A stretch of 27,721 nucleotides of DNA from Firmicutes bacterium UBA5774 (GCA_002418625.1 DIEM01000037.1:1-27721), one strand, 5' to 3'. Counted from the stretch's first letter, positions 14,254 through 23,209 are shown. Translations and numbers: made by a program. The notes: generated by a model from the letters alone, not told the origin.

Positions 14254-15555
14254 TTACTTTCCCTCCCTCAGGTCGATCACTCGCTTCGCTTTGCCCTCGA
14301 ATCTGGCCAGCGTTCTTGGCTCGTGCAGGTTTACCTTGGCGTCGATGCCAAGCACCGTCCTGAGCCTCGTCCTGATGTTCTGATTCAGATTTTCCAGCAG
14401 TGCAAAGGAATCAAGCAGATTCTCGTCGATCAGCTCCACGTCGATCTCGATCTTGTCCAGATAACCTTTCTTGAAGACCTTGATCTGGTAATGGGGTCCG
14501 ATGCCGTCGATATTGAAAAGCACCTCCTCGATTTGCGACGGAAATACATTGACGCCGCCCAATATGAGCATGTCGTCAGTGCGTCCCTGTATCTTTGCCA
14601 TTCTGACTGTCGTTCTGCCGCAGTCGCATTTTTCATAATGCAGCGATGTGATGTCCTTTGTCCTGTATCTCAGCAGCGGCAGCGCTTCCTTGGTGATCGG
14701 CGTGATGATCAGTTCGCCGCATTCACCCTCTCCAAGCGTTTCTCCCGTATCGGGATCGACGATTTCCGGAAGGAAATGGTCCTCTGATATATGCATGCCG
14801 CACAGACAGCTGCATTCGCCTGATACACCGGGTCCCACAAGCTCGCTCATGCCGTAATTCTCGGTGGCGAAGATGCCCCATGCATCGTTCAGCTCGCGGC
14901 GCATGGCTTCAGTCGAGCCTTCTCCGCCAAATAGGCCATACCGCAGTTTCAAGTCCCTGCTTGGCTCGATGCCCATGTTCCTGGCTACTTCCGCCATATG
15001 CAAACCGTATGAAGGCGTCCCGATCAGGGCGGTCGTGCCGAAATCCTGCATGATCATGATCTGCTTTTCCGTATTGCCTGCCGAGGTCGGAATGACAGCT
15101 GCGCCGACTTTCTCAAGCCCTTGATGAAGCCCGAAAGCTCCTGTAAAAAGTCCATATCCGAAGGATACCTGCGCCACATCGTCGGCAGTCACGCCTGCCA
15201 TGGTGACGATCCTTGCGATGAGCTCGGCCCAGTTTTCCATGTCGTTCCTTGTATATCCGACGACAGTCGGTTTTCCGGTCGTTCCCGAGGATGCGTGATA
15301 GCGGACGATTTCCCTCTGCGGGACCGCAAACAAGCCGAACGGATAATTGTCCCTCATGTCATTTTTTACGGTGAACGGAAGCTTCCTGACGTCCTCGAGA
15401 CATTTGATGTCTCCGGGCTCGATGCCTGCTTCCTGAAGTTTTTTCCTGTAGTGCGGGACATTTCCATAGGCCCTGCCTACTGTCTTCTGCAGCCTTTCCA
15501 GCTGCAGCGCCCTGATTTGCTCTCGTTCAAATGTTTCTTCCCTGCTCCAGATCAT
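14254..15555 (-). CDS. paaK: phenylacetate-CoA ligase family protein
   Basis: A 433-residue AMP-forming acyl-CoA ligase. The family activates aryl acetates such as phenylacetate with ATP and CoA. The AMP-binding P-loop is YHASSGTTGKPTVVGYT (about 91-107), followed by FGYGLFTGAFGLHQGLEKVGA, LFGGEGSTEAMR, TENYGMSELVGPGVSGEC and the hinge/C-terminal region KIQGRTDDMLILGGVNVFPSQIE. Four cysteines (SGECSCLCGM and KCDCGR) form a PaaK-typical zinc-like cluster. The start at 15555 has AGGAGA five bases upstream; the longer frame to 15594 lacks one. No indolepyruvate oxidoreductase or ring-degradation gene is nearby, so an arylacetate produced by amino acid fermentation is a possible substrate; the exact acid is not determined. 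Confidence 0.88.
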   Translation of the reverse strand: MIWSREETFEREQIRALQLERLQKTVGRAYGNVPHYRKKLQEAGIEPGDIKCLEDVRKLPFTVKNDMRDNYPFGLFAVPQREIVRYHASSGTTGKPTVVGYTRNDMENWAELIARIVTMAGVTADDVAQVSFGYGLFTGAFGLHQGLEKVGAAVIPTSAGNTEKQIMIMQDFGTTALIGTPSYGLHMAEVARNMGIEPSRDLKLRYGLFGGEGSTEAMRRELNDAWGIFATENYGMSELVGPGVSGECSCLCGMHISEDHFLPEIVDPDTGETLGEGECGELIITPITKEALPLLRYRTKDITSLHYEKCDCGRTTVRMAKIQGRTDDMLILGGVNVFPSQIEEVLFNIDGIGPHYQIKVFKKGYLDKIEIDVELIDENLLDSFALLENLNQNIRTRLRTVLGIDAKVNLHEPRTLARFEGKAKRVIDLREGK

Positions 15556-15696
15556 TTTTCTCCTACCTGCCTTCTTAACCTCATTGTTTATCATATTGAA
15601 TCATTATAAATACCCTGATCCCGGCCTGCCGCATTCCAAATATACGGCGCCTCGTTTTCATCGTCCGCCATACCGTCCGCTGCCGCCCATTCCCAT

Positions 15697-16725
15697 TTAT
15701 TCCCGAATGAGCCTGATGTTGGAGATCCCCGTTGAAAGCTCTATATCGATCGTATTGGCGGAATCCGCGTATCCGGTGCTTTCATAAACGCCGGTTTCTA
15801 TTTCCGTCAGGCCGGCCGCTTCGAAATTGCTTCCTGATAGGCCGCTGACCTTTTCGATCCTGACACCGGATCCCATCGGGATATATATGCGGATATCCGC
15901 AGCACCTCCCGAGATCCGAACCTTTGTAACATCGGGACCATCTCCGAAATGCGCTTCAACTGCGCCGGCGCCCGCTTCGACCTCAAGCCATCCGACCCGA
16001 AGCTCCCGAAGATCGAGTTTTGTGCCGGAGGCTCCGGTCACTATGAAAAGTCTCCAGTCGAGCCGTTCCCCCAGCAGTATTTGAGTGACGCGCTTACCGC
16101 TGCCGATACTGCCGATGACATCCTTTTCCCCGATATTCAGGTTCAGTACGCCCCCCCCGGACGTCCAGTCCGATCGCACCCCCTCGATCGTGCTCCGAAT
16201 GACCGCCGCCTTGTCTTCGGTATTCTTCAGCAGCAGGTTGCAGGCTCCCAGGGATATGACCGCTTCACCTTCATCAAGCTCGGGCGTATACTCGATCTCT
16301 TTGATGTTTACAAAGCCGGTATCGCCATCACTTTCACCGTCCGAGCCACCGGTCCAGGGAATGGCGAATTCCGTCAGGCCAAACCGCTCCAGAATCATGC
16401 TCCCGGATGAGTGAAACACCGATCCAAGCACAGCGTAAATGCAGACTGCCGAAAAGACGAGGATCCATATGACCTTGCTGACGGTTCCGTTTCTAAAAAG
16501 GATCGCTGCACCGGCGGCGACGAGCAAAAGAGGCCACAGGCTCAGCGCCGCGCCGGCGAGCGCCTGCAGCAGTCCTGTCGCCGACAGTCCTGCCGCCGAC
16601 AATCGTGACGGTACCGGCAAGTCTCCGGAAAAACCAAACTCGTCGAATAATCCGAACTCCACGATCAAAAATGCCGACCCGGCCAGCACCAGCAGGAGTC
16701 CGGCGATCCTGCCGCTTTTTTTCAT
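15697..16725 (-). CDS. LiaF-like membrane protein
   Basis: A 342-residue protein with four hydrophobic segments in residues 1-110 (RIAGLLLVLAGSAFLIVEFGL, then a stretch around 45-75 and WILVFSAVCIYAVLGSVF) followed by a soluble, glycine-rich, beta-repeat part of about 200 residues (VNIKEIEYTP...AVISLGACNLLL...LDLRELRVGWLEVEAGAGAVEAHFGD...ISGGAADIRIYIPMGSGVRI...). This layout matches LiaF and related 'toastrack' proteins that report cell-envelope stress to two-component systems. Its ATG overlaps the stop of the PspC-domain gene (ATGA), so they are coupled and probably act together at the membrane. No histidine kinase or response regulator is adjacent. Family assignment is by layout, not motif. 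Confidence 0.75.
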   Translation of the reverse strand: MKKSGRIAGLLLVLAGSAFLIVEFGLFDEFGFSGDLPVPSRLSAAGLSATGLLQALAGAALSLWPLLLVAAGAAILFRNGTVSKVIWILVFSAVCIYAVLGSVFHSSGSMILERFGLTEFAIPWTGGSDGESDGDTGFVNIKEIEYTPELDEGEAVISLGACNLLLKNTEDKAAVIRSTIEGVRSDWTSGGGVLNLNIGEKDVIGSIGSGKRVTQILLGERLDWRLFIVTGASGTKLDLRELRVGWLEVEAGAGAVEAHFGDGPDVTKVRISGGAADIRIYIPMGSGVRIEKVSGLSGSNFEAAGLTEIETGVYESTGYADSANTIDIELSTGISNIRLIRE

Positions 16726-17216
16726 TTCGTTCCGCCTGTCCCGCGGACCAGGATGAAGATGCCCATCGATATGAACAGGGCGGCCGCCAGAATGCCTCCG
16801 CTGACCCAGGGCATGAACTCGCGCAGCATGAAGAACGCTCCAAGCCCGATCAGCACCGCGCCGATCAGCACATTATTGTCCCTGCCGGCGGCCGTATGCC
16901 TTTTTGCTCCGCCATCCCCGCCGCCGTTTGTTCTTGTGCTTTCATTCGGACCGGAGAAGCCGGACGTCCCGGCCGTGCCGGACGTGTTGGTGCGCCTGTA
17001 GGTCGAGCCGTATGTTTCCTGCCGGTCAAAATCCTCCTTCGCCGGCATGATGATCGCCGCGATAATATAGGCTAAAACGCCTACGCCTCCAAAAAACGCA
17101 GAGACGACCCAAAGGATCCTGATCAGGACCGGGTCCACGTCAAAATATTCGCCGATGCCGCCGCAAACGCCCGCAAGCACCTTGTCATTTGATGATTTAT
17201 ACAGTCTCTTTCCCAT
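16722..17216 (-). CDS. PspC-domain membrane protein
   Basis: A 164-residue protein with a PspC domain at its N-terminus (KRLYKSSNDKVLAGVCGGIGEYFDVDPVLIRILWVVSAFFGGVGVLAYIIAAIIMP), a motif of membrane-stress sensors, then a long hydrophilic linker rich in Ser, Thr, Gly and Asn (~70-118) and a second pair of hydrophobic stretches (NVLIGAVLIGLGAFFMLREFMPW, GGILAAALFISMGIFILVRG). The start at 17216 is chosen because AGGAAAGG lies 8 bases upstream; the longer reading to 17246 has no ribosome site. Its stop overlaps the start of the LiaF-like gene. It follows a strong terminator, so it needs its own promoter, which I could not recognise. A role in envelope stress or polar membrane integrity is inferred from the domain. 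Confidence 0.85.
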   Translation of the reverse strand: MGKRLYKSSNDKVLAGVCGGIGEYFDVDPVLIRILWVVSAFFGGVGVLAYIIAAIIMPAKEDFDRQETYGSTYRRTNTSGTAGTSGFSGPNESTRTNGGGDGGAKRHTAAGRDNNVLIGAVLIGLGAFFMLREFMPWVSGGILAAALFISMGIFILVRGTGGTK

Positions 17217-17267
17217 CCGGCCGTTCCTTTCCTGACTTCCATCCATACGCTTTTTATGCGTTCTAAT

Positions 17268-17293
17268 AAAAAAAACCCTTACGGGTTTTTTTT
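17268..17293. terminator. terminator after the DUF1292 gene
   Basis: A perfect 11-bp inverted repeat (AAAAAAAACCC, loop TTAC, GGGTTTTTTTT) sits 3 bases after the DUF1292 stop. On either strand it gives a stem followed by a T run. It should end the DUF1292 transcript and isolate the PspC unit. Confidence 0.88.
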
Positions 17294-17296
17294 GTT

Positions 17297-17611
17297 TTAT
17301 TCCTCTTCTACAGTCATTTTCTCAAATTCTTCGACTACTCTCTCAAACTCCGCGTCATCTTCGATATCTATCAATTCAAATTCTTCATCATTGACCTCTT
17401 TATACCCGTAGATGAATACGTCATCCGAACCATCTGCCGGGATAAGAGCGATATACTCCTTGCCTTCGAACTCGAAAACACCCATGACCTCGCATTCTAT
17501 CGATTCGCCGTCGTCAAATTCAAGCGTGATGATCTCAGCATCGTCATCTTCCGTCCCACCGCAGCAACAACCTGCTCCACAGCTTTCCGGCTTGCATTTT
17601 TCATTATCCAT
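17297..17611 (-). CDS. DUF1292 protein with N-terminal cysteine cluster
   Basis: A 104-residue acidic protein. Residues ~26-95 form a DUF1292 domain (IITLEFDDGESIECEVMGVFEFEGKEYIALIPADGSDDVFIYGYKE...FELIDIEDDAEFERVVEEFEKM), a small beta-rich domain common in Firmicutes with no proven function. Its N-terminus adds five cysteines (C6, C11, C15-C17 in CKPESCGAGCCCGG), unlike the simple acidic N-terminus I would expect, and could bind metal. The ATG at 17611 has GGAGG upstream. A promoter lies at the uvrC end and a strong terminator follows, so it is likely transcribed alone. No membrane segment or signal is seen. Confidence 0.85.
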   Translation of the reverse strand: MDNEKCKPESCGAGCCCGGTEDDDAEIITLEFDDGESIECEVMGVFEFEGKEYIALIPADGSDDVFIYGYKEVNDEEFELIDIEDDAEFERVVEEFEKMTVEEE

Positions 17612-17647
17612 TTATCATAATCCTCCTTGCTGACCCTGAATAAAATT

Positions 17648-17676
17648 ACTATATCACTTTATTTCAAGGTTTTCAA
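17648..17676 (-). promoter_or_regulatory. candidate promoter of the DUF1292 gene
   Basis: TTGAAA (17676-17671), 17 bases, TATAGT (17653-17648) on the minus strand. The -35 and spacer are inside the uvrC 3' end, and the -10 follows its stop. It would make the DUF1292 gene independent of uvrC. Confidence 0.55.
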
Positions 17677-19531
17677 ATGTTTTTATTTTTTCAGCTGCCC
17701 TTTTATTCATGCCAGGCACTGCGGCCAGCTCCTCGACTGTTGCCGCCATGATTTTCTCCATGCTTCCGAAATGGCTCAACAGAGCGTTTCGGCGTTTTTC
17801 GCCGATGCCTGGTATCTCGTCAAGCTTCGAACGGCTGACGGTTTTCATTCGCAGATCCCTATGGTAGCCGACGGCGAAGCGATGCACCTCCTCCTGAACG
17901 GTGCCTATATACTTATACAGGACCGGATGCTCCCTCAGAGCCAGCTCACCATTATATACAAGTCCTCTCGTGCGATGCCTGTCGTCCTTGACCATGCCCG
18001 CGACAGGGATTTCAAGGCCAAGGGCCGACAGGACCTGCCTGACGACCGACACCTGGTTCTCACCGCCATCGATCAGCAGCAGATGCGGCATGTCCGCAAA
18101 GCCGGGATCCCCCGCGAGGCCCCGCATAAACCTCCTGTAAATGACTTCCTGCAGACTGCCGTAGTCATTGGGGCCTTCGACGGTCTTGATCCTGAAGCGC
18201 CGATAATCCTTGCGTTTTGGCCGTCCATCCTCGAAAACAACCATCACGCCGACCGAATCCGCTCCGCCCGTATTGGAAATGTCATAGGCTTCTATGCGCC
18301 TGACAGGCTCCGCCTGTTCTTCGCCTGACCAGACCAGCGATGTCAAAGCATCCGTGATCGCATCGGTCTTGTCCTTCTGGTTTCGTGCGCGTGCGTCAAG
18401 AGACTTTGCCATTTCCACGACGTTTTTCCGCGCCATGTCCAGCAGCGCTTTCTTTTCGCCTCTCTTCGGAACGATCAGCCTGACAGCGCTCCCCCGAAGA
18501 CCCGAAAGCCACTCCTCCAGCAGCTCCCTGTCCGGAAGCTCCTCTTCGACGAGGATCTCCTTCGGCACAAAGACCAATTCGGAATAGTATTGCTTTATAA
18601 AGGCTCCGGTGATCTCGGCGTTTGCCTCACCGGCCGACTGCATCTGATAATTTTCGCGCCCGCTGAGTTTTCCGCGCCGGACGAAAAAAATGATCCCATG
18701 AGCTGTTTCTTCGCTTGCCGCTTCCGCATCCGGCCCTTCCGGGCGCTCGCCCGTCAGCCGGGTCGTCAGGACGGCGTCGATATCCGATTCCGAACTCAGT
18801 ACCACCTTCTGCGTTTCGCCGATAGCGTTCACAGCGCCGATCATATCCCTGTATTCGGCCGCCCTTTCAAAATTGAGCTTTTCCGCCTCCGTCGCCATGC
18901 ATTCCTCAAGATGGGCCAGAATGCGCTTGCTCCTGCCCTGCAGAAAATCGGATGCTTCACCAATCATCCTGCTGTATCGATCGGCATCGAATTCCCCGGT
19001 GCATATGCCGACGCAACGGCCGATATGATAATTCAGGCATGGCCTGAAGCCCGGCGGAAAACGCTGCGCCGAGCATTTTTTAAGCGGGTAGACTTGATTC
19101 AGCAGATCGATGATGCGATTGACCGCTCCGGCGTCAGTGTATGGGCCAAAATAACGGCAGCCGTCGCGAAGGACCCTGCGGGTCTTGATGATCCTCGGAT
19201 AAGTTTCATTCAGCGTGATCTTGATATAGGGAAAGGTTTTGTCGTCGCGCAGCAGGACATTGTATTTCGGCATATATTTCTTGATCAGGTTGTTTTCAAG
19301 GATCAGGGCTTCCATTTCCGAATCTGTAATGATATATTCAAACTCATCGATATTTGAAACAAGTGCCTGCACTTTTGGCTCTTGGCCCGACGCCGATCTG
19401 AAATATTGCCTCATCCGGTTTTTCAGGGAAATGGCCTTCCCGACATAAATAACTTGTCCGAAGCGGTCTTTATAAATATATACGCCCGGCTTGTCAGGCA
19501 CCTTTTTCAGATTTTCTTTGATGTCAAACAT
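17654..19531 (-). CDS. uvrC: excinuclease ABC subunit C
   Basis: UvrC (625 aa) makes the two incisions of nucleotide excision repair with UvrB. The GIY-YIG endonuclease is at the start (KPGVYIYKDRFGQVIYVGKA, about 13-32), followed by LKNRMRQYF; the four cysteines expected for a [4Fe-4S] cluster are in KKCSAQRFPPGFRPC...RCVGIC; a UVR coiled-coil segment follows; the RNase H-like second nuclease has IEAYDISNTGGADSVGVMVVFEDG, LLLIDGG and VQEEVHRFAV; a helix-hairpin-helix pair ends the chain (LDEIPGIGEKRRNALLSHFGSM, LAAVPGMNKRAAEKI). Length is normal. The ATG at 19531 has AAGGACGGGA upstream. The gene lies 67 bases after hisC with no terminator between, so asparaginase-hisC-uvrC may be one transcript. 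Confidence 0.97.
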   Translation of the reverse strand: MFDIKENLKKVPDKPGVYIYKDRFGQVIYVGKAISLKNRMRQYFRSASGQEPKVQALVSNIDEFEYIITDSEMEALILENNLIKKYMPKYNVLLRDDKTFPYIKITLNETYPRIIKTRRVLRDGCRYFGPYTDAGAVNRIIDLLNQVYPLKKCSAQRFPPGFRPCLNYHIGRCVGICTGEFDADRYSRMIGEASDFLQGRSKRILAHLEECMATEAEKLNFERAAEYRDMIGAVNAIGETQKVVLSSESDIDAVLTTRLTGERPEGPDAEAASEETAHGIIFFVRRGKLSGRENYQMQSAGEANAEITGAFIKQYYSELVFVPKEILVEEELPDRELLEEWLSGLRGSAVRLIVPKRGEKKALLDMARKNVVEMAKSLDARARNQKDKTDAITDALTSLVWSGEEQAEPVRRIEAYDISNTGGADSVGVMVVFEDGRPKRKDYRRFRIKTVEGPNDYGSLQEVIYRRFMRGLAGDPGFADMPHLLLIDGGENQVSVVRQVLSALGLEIPVAGMVKDDRHRTRGLVYNGELALREHPVLYKYIGTVQEEVHRFAVGYHRDLRMKTVSRSKLDEIPGIGEKRRNALLSHFGSMEKIMAATVEELAAVPGMNKRAAEKIKTFENLEIK

Positions 19532-19598
19532 GGATCCCGTCCTTAATCCTTTATTTGATGGAATCGGCCCCTGTATACGGTGAACGCCTGCGGCTCTG

Positions 19599-20711
19599 CT
19601 ATCGCAAGGCCGCGATCTCCCGGACGGCGCTTAAAAACCGATCCATTTCCTCATCCGTTCCGATCGTCACTCTCAAATAATTGTCTATCAGCGGTTTGTT
19701 GAAGTAGCGCACGAGAATGCCCATGCCGCGCAATTCTTCGAATATAGCCTGCGCCCTGACTGTCGGATGGCTGATAAATACAAAATTCGCCTGAGACGGA
19801 ACAACCTTGAAGCCGATATCGCAAAGAGCCGCCGCCACGCGCTCCCGCGTCGCAATGATCATATCCCGCGTTTGCATGAAGTAACGCCCGTCCTCGATGG
19901 CCGCGGCGGCGCCTGCCAAAGCAAGCCGGTCCACGGTGTATGAATTGAAGGAATTCTTGACGGCGTTGAGTCCGTCGATCAATTTTTTACCGCCGATTGC
20001 GAATCCGACCCGCAGCCCGGCCAATGCGCGTGATTTGGACAGGGTCATGACGACCAGGAGATTTTCATACCGTTCCGTCAGACCGACGGCGGACACACCT
20101 CCAAAATCGATATAGGCCTCATCGATGAGGACCACTTTATCCCGGTTGGCTTTCACGATCTGCTCGACTGCCTCCGGTGCAAGGCATTTTCCGGTGGGCG
20201 CGTTTGGATTCGGGATCAGGATACCTCTTATGCGGCCCTCATGCATTCCATCGGCCTGATCATCCGGCATTTCGCCAGCCGTTCCAAAGCCGCAGTAATC
20301 TGCAGGATCTATTGAAAAATCTTCCTTTAGAGGAATTTCCATATATTTGGTTTTAAAAAGATCCGAATAGACCGGATAGAAACTGTACGTGATATTAGGA
20401 AACAGGACTGTCCCGCTTGTGAAAAATGCCGGAAAAGCAAACGCCAGCACCTCGTCGGAGCCGTTGCCAACAAAGACATTTTCACGGGAGACGCCGTAAT
20501 ATGCGGCAACGCGGTCACGCAGAGCGACGCAGTCCGGATCCGGATAAAGCCGCAGGCTGCCGATCTCTTCCTCAATGGCCAGCTTCACCTGATGGGAAGG
20601 GCCATATGGGTTCTCATTTGTATTCAGTTTGATATACTGCCTGTCGGAAGGCTGTTCTCCCGGCACATACGGCTTCAGGCCCTGTGCCAGCTCCGATAAG
20701 TATTCAGTCAT
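19599..20711 (-). CDS. hisC: histidinol-phosphate aminotransferase
   Basis: HisC (370 aa) is a PLP-dependent, fold-type I aminotransferase that makes histidinol phosphate from imidazole acetol phosphate and glutamate. Motifs are KLNTNENPYGPS, LRLYPDPDC, FVGNGSDEVLAFAF, LIPNPNAPTGKCL, VLIDEAYIDFG and the PLP lysine region TLSKSRALAGLRVGFAIG; the tail ends NYLRVTIGT. An extra loop of about 20 residues between the two main domains (FGTAGEMPDDQADGMHEGRI at ~142-161) is longer than usual. No other his gene is nearby, so a broader role with tyrosine/phenylalanine or cobamide precursors cannot be excluded. It lies 42 bases after the asparaginase stop; AGGGGA precedes the ATG. Confidence 0.9.
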   Translation of the reverse strand: MTEYLSELAQGLKPYVPGEQPSDRQYIKLNTNENPYGPSHQVKLAIEEEIGSLRLYPDPDCVALRDRVAAYYGVSRENVFVGNGSDEVLAFAFPAFFTSGTVLFPNITYSFYPVYSDLFKTKYMEIPLKEDFSIDPADYCGFGTAGEMPDDQADGMHEGRIRGILIPNPNAPTGKCLAPEAVEQIVKANRDKVVLIDEAYIDFGGVSAVGLTERYENLLVVMTLSKSRALAGLRVGFAIGGKKLIDGLNAVKNSFNSYTVDRLALAGAAAAIEDGRYFMQTRDMIIATRERVAAALCDIGFKVVPSQANFVFISHPTVRAQAIFEELRGMGILVRYFNKPLIDNYLRVTIGTDEEMDRFLSAVREIAALR

Positions 20712-20753
20712 GTCGTCGTCCCCTTGTCTAATTTGATTTTACGCGCCTTCGCG

Positions 20754-21785
20754 TCATTCGCATTGATAAACGGCTCCCCTTGCCATTTCGCCTCTCAGAT
20801 TGGTCTGCATGAGTTTCTTGATTTCTTCATGCCCGTAGCCTTTACTGAGAAGATAATACAATTTGGTGACCGCCGCTTCCGCCGTCATGTCAAATCCGCT
20901 GACAGCCCCGGCGTCCGCAAGCCCTTTGCTGGCTTCATATTCTCCTATCTCGGCACTGCCGCGAAGGCACTGTGTGCAAACCACAATCACCGTGCCGTTA
21001 TCGGCTGCTTTTTTCAGGACTGCCGGCAGTCTCCCGCCGGCTTCTGGAATGTTGCCGGCGCCGAACGCTTCGACGACAAGTCCCTTAAGGTTGGGCGTGA
21101 TGATGTTTTCAAATATCTCGGGCTGGATGCCCGGGAAAATTTTCAGGATCGCTATTTGCTGATCACTGAATTCAAATAATCTGAGTTCGTCCCGCTTTTG
21201 TCCTGTGTACCTGCTCTCATTGACAACGATATCGACTCCGGCCGAACCGATCGGAGGATAATTCGGTGATTCGAAAGCGTCCAGGGCAAAGGCGCTGACC
21301 TTGGTAGACCTGTTTCCGCGCAGCAGTTTATTTCCGAAATAAAGGCAGACCTCGGGTATATAATAATGGCCGGCGATCATAACGGCGGTTATGAGATTGT
21401 CCCTGGCATCGTTCCTGATCTCGCAGAAGGGGATCTGGGATCCGGTCAGAATGACAGGCTTGTTGAGCCCTTCAAGCATGAAGGAAAGCGCGGACGCCGT
21501 ATAGGCCATCGTGTCGGTCCCGTGGAGAATTACAAAGCCGTCGTACTTTTCATAATTGACCTCGATATCCCTGGCCAGCTTGATCCATTCCTCATATGAA
21601 ATGTTGGCTGAATCCAGCAGCGGGTCATATTCCTTGAATGTATAATCCGGCATGATGCCCGACCGAAGCTCCGGGATCTCCGAAAGCTGCTTCTGCATGG
21701 AGCCCTTCTCCGGGGCGTAGCCATTCTCGGTCCTGACCATTCCGATCGTCCCGCCTGTATAAATAATGTAGACTTTCTTTTTCAT
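20754..21785 (-). CDS. ansA: L-asparaginase, type I
   Basis: A 343-residue asparaginase of the bacterial type I family, converting asparagine to aspartate and ammonia; this family is often cytoplasmic. The first catalytic threonine lies in YTGGTIGM, the second in VILHGTDTMAYTA, and VILTGSQIPFCEIRNDARDN and LRGNRSTKVS follow. No signal peptide is seen. The ATG at 21785 is chosen for the family N-terminus (MKKKVYIIYTGGTIG); AAGGAG is 13 bases upstream, longer than ideal. The frame could be read from 21824, but that adds a cysteine-rich tail with no family match. It is the first gene of the asparaginase/hisC/uvrC group and diverges from the diguanylate cyclase gene. The name follows common usage for type I enzymes; ansB would imply a periplasmic enzyme. 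Confidence 0.92.
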   Translation of the reverse strand: MKKKVYIIYTGGTIGMVRTENGYAPEKGSMQKQLSEIPELRSGIMPDYTFKEYDPLLDSANISYEEWIKLARDIEVNYEKYDGFVILHGTDTMAYTASALSFMLEGLNKPVILTGSQIPFCEIRNDARDNLITAVMIAGHYYIPEVCLYFGNKLLRGNRSTKVSAFALDAFESPNYPPIGSAGVDIVVNESRYTGQKRDELRLFEFSDQQIAILKIFPGIQPEIFENIITPNLKGLVVEAFGAGNIPEAGGRLPAVLKKAADNGTVIVVCTQCLRGSAEIGEYEASKGLADAGAVSGFDMTAEAAVTKLYYLLSKGYGHEEIKKLMQTNLRGEMARGAVYQCE

Positions 21786-21836
21786 TTTAAGCCCGCAGCT
21801 CCTTCTGCACATTATTGTGCTCATATCTTTTCCATT

Positions 21837-21865
21837 ATTATACTATCATCGTCCACCCGGGGCAA
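21837..21865 (-). promoter_or_regulatory. promoter of the asparaginase group
   Basis: TTGCCC (21865-21860), 17 bases, perfect TATAAT (21842-21837) on the minus strand, about 50 bases before the asparaginase ATG. Confidence 0.6.
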
Positions 21866-21951
21866 GGGCAGCAAATTGATCACCGCCAAACAGCAGCGCC
21901 ACTTTTTTTCAGTATTTTCAGACGACGTCGGGAATTTACACCAAAATAGGA

Positions 21952-21980
21952 TTGCAAGTCAAACCGGTCAATGATATTAT
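21952..21980 (+). promoter_or_regulatory. promoter of the diguanylate cyclase gene
   Basis: TTGCAA (21952-21957), 17 bases, TATTAT (21975-21980), about 50 bases before the ATG. It diverges from the asparaginase promoter with ~90 bases between them. Confidence 0.6.
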
Positions 21981-22032
21981 TCATACAATATTAAATTTTA
22001 CGCCTATCCTTTAGTTTTACATGGAGTTGCAT

Positions 22033-23208
22033 ATGAAACACATATCACAATCCAGATTGCTTCTCTTCACGGTCGTCATGCTCGTTTTGACGGCTGCTCT
22101 TGCAGTCCCGGCTTATTCCATCTATAACAACATGAAATCCCTCATCGAGGAGGAGCTCGGAAAAAACGCGATGGCCGTGTCCGTCAGTGTCGCCAAGATC
22201 ATCGAGCAGGACCTGGATTCATACAAAAAGCTTGCAACTGCCGAATCCTATGAGCCGGGCAATTACGACGAATCATACTATAGGGAAATGCTGTCCATAT
22301 TCCGGGAGCTGAGACTGGCGACGAACGTCACATACATCTATACAGAAAAACGGATCTCAGACGAAGAGACCATGTATATCCTCGACGGCGAGGATCCGGA
22401 CAGCGACAACTTTTCGCCGCTCGGCTCCACGGACGTCATCGACGATTATAAAATCAGGGCCTATATCGAAAAGAAGCCGAATTACAGCACGCTCATGAAT
22501 TACGCAGGCTGGGGCGAGCTGATCTCGGGCTATGCGCCGCTGATCGATCCTGCCACCGGCGTGGTCATCAGCCTGGTCGGCACGGACATATCGGCTGACA
22601 AAGTCCTTTCGATCTTTACGAACATCAAGATGATCATCATCATTAATTTTCTTATATTATTGGCGATCCTCGGATTCGTTATTTACAGGATGCTGGGCAT
22701 CACTGCCGACAAGATCGAGACCGACTATCTGACAGGGCTCTACAGCAAACGGTTCTTTGAAGGCTATATGTCCTGGATGGGCAGATACGCGAAGAAATTC
22801 GCCGAATCCTTTTCCGTCATCATGATCGATATCGACAACTTCAAGGAAATCAATGACCGGTATGGCCACCCCTTCGGCGACAAGGCGCTGAAAAGCGTCG
22901 CCGCTGTATTTATGGAGCATACAAGATCCATCGACAAGTGCGCCCGATATGGCGGAGACGAATTCGTCATCCTCATGCCCGGCGTTTCCGATAATAACAT
23001 TGAAGCCATCGGAGAAAAAATACGCGAAAGCGTTGCCTCCCTGTCGCTTACAACGGAAGACGGCACGAAGGTCCCGGTCACCGTCAGCATCGGCATTGCC
23101 CAATGGAACAGCGACTATGCCATCGATCTTGTGACGTCGCGGGCTGACAAAGCGATGTATGTAGCGAAGAACACCGGCAAAAACAAAGTGTCAGTCTATA
23201 CGGACTGA
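22033..23208 (+). CDS. membrane diguanylate cyclase with extracytoplasmic sensor
   Basis: A 391-residue GGDEF protein predicted to make cyclic di-GMP. Transmembrane helices are at ~9-30 and ~199-220; the ~165 residues between them (e.g. NVTYIYTEKRISDEETMYILDGEDPD, YAPLIDPATGVVISLVGTDIS) look like a Cache-type extracytoplasmic sensor. The GGDEF domain begins TDYLTGLYSKRFFEGYM and has IMIDIDNFKEINDRYGHPFGDKAL and the intact signature RYGGDEFVILMP (GGDEF at 307-311). RSID (298-301) sits five residues before it, the spacing of the RxxD product-inhibition site. ATG 22033 is preferred because GGAG lies six bases upstream; an ATG at 22021 has none. Its stop is one base from the stop of the convergent methyltransferase gene. 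No EAL partner is in the window. Confidence 0.93.
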   Translation: MKHISQSRLLLFTVVMLVLTAALAVPAYSIYNNMKSLIEEELGKNAMAVSVSVAKIIEQDLDSYKKLATAESYEPGNYDESYYREMLSIFRELRLATNVTYIYTEKRISDEETMYILDGEDPDSDNFSPLGSTDVIDDYKIRAYIEKKPNYSTLMNYAGWGELISGYAPLIDPATGVVISLVGTDISADKVLSIFTNIKMIIIINFLILLAILGFVIYRMLGITADKIETDYLTGLYSKRFFEGYMSWMGRYAKKFAESFSVIMIDIDNFKEINDRYGHPFGDKALKSVAAVFMEHTRSIDKCARYGGDEFVILMPGVSDNNIEAIGEKIRESVASLSLTTEDGTKVPVTVSIGIAQWNSDYAIDLVTSRADKAMYVAKNTGKNKVSVYTD

Positions 23209-23209
23209 A

